Assembly (NCBI GenBank): GCA_033852165.1
Contig: JAWSUZ010000026.1
Coordinates: 16,211-80,210, forward strand
Reading direction: 5' to 3'
DNA from: Agarilytica sp033852165
Lineage (GTDB): Bacteria > Pseudomonadota > Gammaproteobacteria > Pseudomonadales > Cellvibrionaceae
Length of the DNA: 64,000 bases
A program made the position numbers and the translations under genes. Every line of letters begins with the position of its first letter. Positions within the stretch are counted from its first letter, which is position 1. Under the pieces are notes generated by a model. It had not been told where the DNA came from and searched no databases. It saw only the letters and a list, made by a program, of their open reading frames with translations. Positions 62,553 to 64,000 of the stretch are shown here, one piece after another.

Positions 62553-63527
62553 CTATTTTTTCATTCCAAGATCAATCATGATTTTGCCCAGCTCGCGCTC
62601 CTGGTCAGACAGAAAATCAGCAAACTCCTGCCCAGCAATATACAGATTGGTCCAACCACGGCTGGCGCGAATCTCTTCCCACTCCTTTGTTTGGTACATC
62701 TTGGCAATCAGTTGTTGATAATATTCTTGACGTTCAATCGGAAAGCCCGGCGCTGCAAAAAATCCACGCCAATTGGTAAATCGCACGTTGATACCTTGCT
62801 CAACAAACGTAGGAATGTCTGGCGCTGAATCAGCCCGCACATCACCGGTCATGACGAGAATCCTGACCTCCCCCTGCGCCGCCAGAGCTGTCGCCTCACT
62901 AAGACCGGTAGACAACAGATGGGTCTCCCCCGACAACAGCCCCACCATGGCTTTGGCGCCAGCATCGTAGGGGATGTATCTTAGCCGTCGAACATCAGCC
63001 CCGGATTTCCTGAACGCGAGTACCGCGACAACATGGTCCATGCTGCCACGTACCGAGCCTCCAGCAACCTTTACGTTTCTCGGATCGAGATTGTAATCGG
63101 CTATTACCTCCTTCCAGTCCTGGTAATCCGAGTCGACCCGGACAACAAAGGCACCGTAATCGGCAATTACGGCCGCTACCGGAACCAAATCCTTGTAAGT
63201 CTGAGGAAAGATCCCTTTAAGGGATTTGAGAACAATGGGAGACGAGCTGATCATCAGCGTATTGTGCTGACGATCAGCAGTTTCTATGAGGTAGGCAATC
63301 GCTTTACTACCGTCACCACCCGACATATTTTCGTAGGAGGATGTTTCCACCAAACCGGATCGAGCAAGCGCCTCCCCTACGCCCCGAGCGGTGGTATCCC
63401 ACCCGCCTCCAGCTCCACCGGGAATAAGCATGTGCACACGCTCACCAGCCGTCACAAAGGTGGAAAGAAGAATCAGCGTAGCCGTTGTGAATGAGTATAT
63501 GTAGGTTCTAATATTCATTGTCTTCAT
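62553..63527 (-). CDS. tctC: TctC/Bug-type periplasmic solute-binding protein (copy 2)
   Basis: The product (about 324 residues) is the binding protein of the tctCBA operon. After a signal peptide (about 1-29, ending FVTAGER) it reads 'VHMLIPGGAGGGWDTTARGV', with the P-G-G-x-G-G-G-x-D ligand loop in an expanded form typical of one TctC subgroup, then 'YENMSGGDGSKAIAYL'. It has the usual family length, unlike the longer copy 1, with which it shares only modest identity. The start may be the ATG at 63527 or at 63518; neither has a strong ribosome-binding site. It is 51 bases upstream of tctB. It should deliver the substrate to TctAB. Confidence 0.93.
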   Translation of the reverse strand: MKTMNIRTYIYSFTTATLILLSTFVTAGERVHMLIPGGAGGGWDTTARGVGEALARSGLVETSSYENMSGGDGSKAIAYLIETADRQHNTLMISSSPIVLKSLKGIFPQTYKDLVPVAAVIADYGAFVVRVDSDYQDWKEVIADYNLDPRNVKVAGGSVRGSMDHVVAVLAFRKSGADVRRLRYIPYDAGAKAMVGLLSGETHLLSTGLSEATALAAQGEVRILVMTGDVRADSAPDIPTFVEQGINVRFTNWRGFFAAPGFPIERQEYYQQLIAKMYQTKEWEEIRASRGWTNLYIAGQEFADFLSDQERELGKIMIDLGMKK

Positions 63528-63765
63528 CAATAAGGATGCATTCTATTTATCAGGATACAAAATCTAACAGGCCAAGCTTTCGAATAGCTTTCAACCGCCA
63601 TATTTGGGCAGCGAGAACTGAATCACTCTGGGTTGATCGGAGGCTGATTTTCTTGAGAGAATTCGCTAATGAACAAGCGACCTGGATATTCAAGCGAAAT
63701 GCGCGAACGCGCAGTGCACCTTGTTTTTTGTCTTTTTGTCTTTACGCGATTGTAGATCGGCTACA

Positions 63766-64000
63766 ATTAATGACCTTGGATTTGGTATTGCCATCGATAA
63801 TTTTGGTACGGGTTACTCTTCGTTAAGCTATCTTATGAATATTTCAATCGACGAGTTGAAAATTGATGGATCTTTTATGAAGAGTAAAAGTAAGCGTAAC
63901 CGAGCGATCATATCAACTATCATCAACACGGCCAACAATCTAAATATTCGCTGTATCGCTGAAGGCGTTGAAGGCGTCGAAGAAAAAGATCAGTTAGATT
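63766..64000 (+). pseudogene. 5'-truncated EAL domain fragment (c-di-GMP phosphodiesterase), runs off right edge
   Basis: From about 63766 the plus strand encodes the middle of an EAL domain: 'LGFGIAIDNFGTGYSSLSYL', then 'DELKIDGSFM', 'AIISTIINTANNLNI' and 'CIAEGVEGVEEKDQL'. These match the D-D-F-G-T-G-Y-S-S-L and L-K-I-D-x-S-F motifs of cyclic-di-GMP phosphodiesterases, with the first Asp pair changed to D-N, which affects a metal ligand. Immediately upstream the frame is open only to a stop at 63670-63672, and this stretch does not resemble the start of an EAL domain. No start codon is suitably placed. It therefore looks like a truncated relic. Completion of the C-terminus lies outside the window. 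Confidence 0.75.

Noticed and set aside
63518..63826. 102-codon plus-strand frame before the EAL fragment
   Set aside because: It overlaps the tctC start, is out of frame with the EAL motifs and has no family pattern.

Overview
The window looks like the chromosome of a marine-type gammaproteobacterium, perhaps of the Cellvibrionales/Spongiibacteraceae kind. This rests on protein family content only: a TonB receptor beside a tripartite tricarboxylate transport system, a PHB-depolymerase-type esterase, giant secreted Ig/TIG proteins and SurA-type lipoproteins. No rRNA, tRNA, CRISPR array or complete insertion sequence is visible.

Region 1 (1-36965, minus strand) is one unit. A single uninterrupted gene of about 35.9 kb encodes a Sec-exported protein of about 11,960 residues. 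From the N-terminus it carries about 3,100 residues of bacterial Ig-like domains, then seven successive cassettes (LVIVD beta-propeller, Big_5-like domain, two IPT/TIG domains), then more Ig domains with two further propellers, a thrombospondin-3-like calcium-binding segment, and a duplicated glycine-rich module that ends the protein without a recognisable anchor. Two SurA/PpiC-type lipoprotein chaperones follow, coupled by 4-base overlaps, and look dedicated to folding the giant.

Region 2 (36966-40621) holds a 1.5 kb AT-rich gap and a secreted PHB-depolymerase-like esterase with a good terminator.

Region 3 (40622-49167, minus) is a compact six-gene putative biosynthetic operon plus an AraC regulator. 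In order of transcription it encodes a fatty-acid hydroxylase/sterol-desaturase-like di-iron protein, an AfsA-type (A-factor) hotdog enzyme, an ICMT-like membrane methyltransferase, an extended SDR, a PEP-synthase/rifampicin-phosphotransferase-like enzyme and a UbiA-type prenyltransferase. I do not recognise this combination as a described pathway. It could make a butyrolactone-like or prenylated lipid signal and is the strongest candidate for a new system. A pair of overlapping palindromes lies upstream.

Region 4 (50419-53349) is an accessory patch: a ParE/Phd-type toxin-antitoxin pair with a palindromic operator, a HipBA pair with a clear sigma-70 promoter and operator-like repeats, and a relic of a HemD-like gene.

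Region 5 (53362-63527) is an uptake locus: a TonB receptor, two TctC-type binding proteins, TctA and TctB membrane subunits, and a TctD/TctE two-component system. Together they suggest regulated uptake of a carboxylate across both membranes. The window ends in a 5'-truncated EAL domain fragment.
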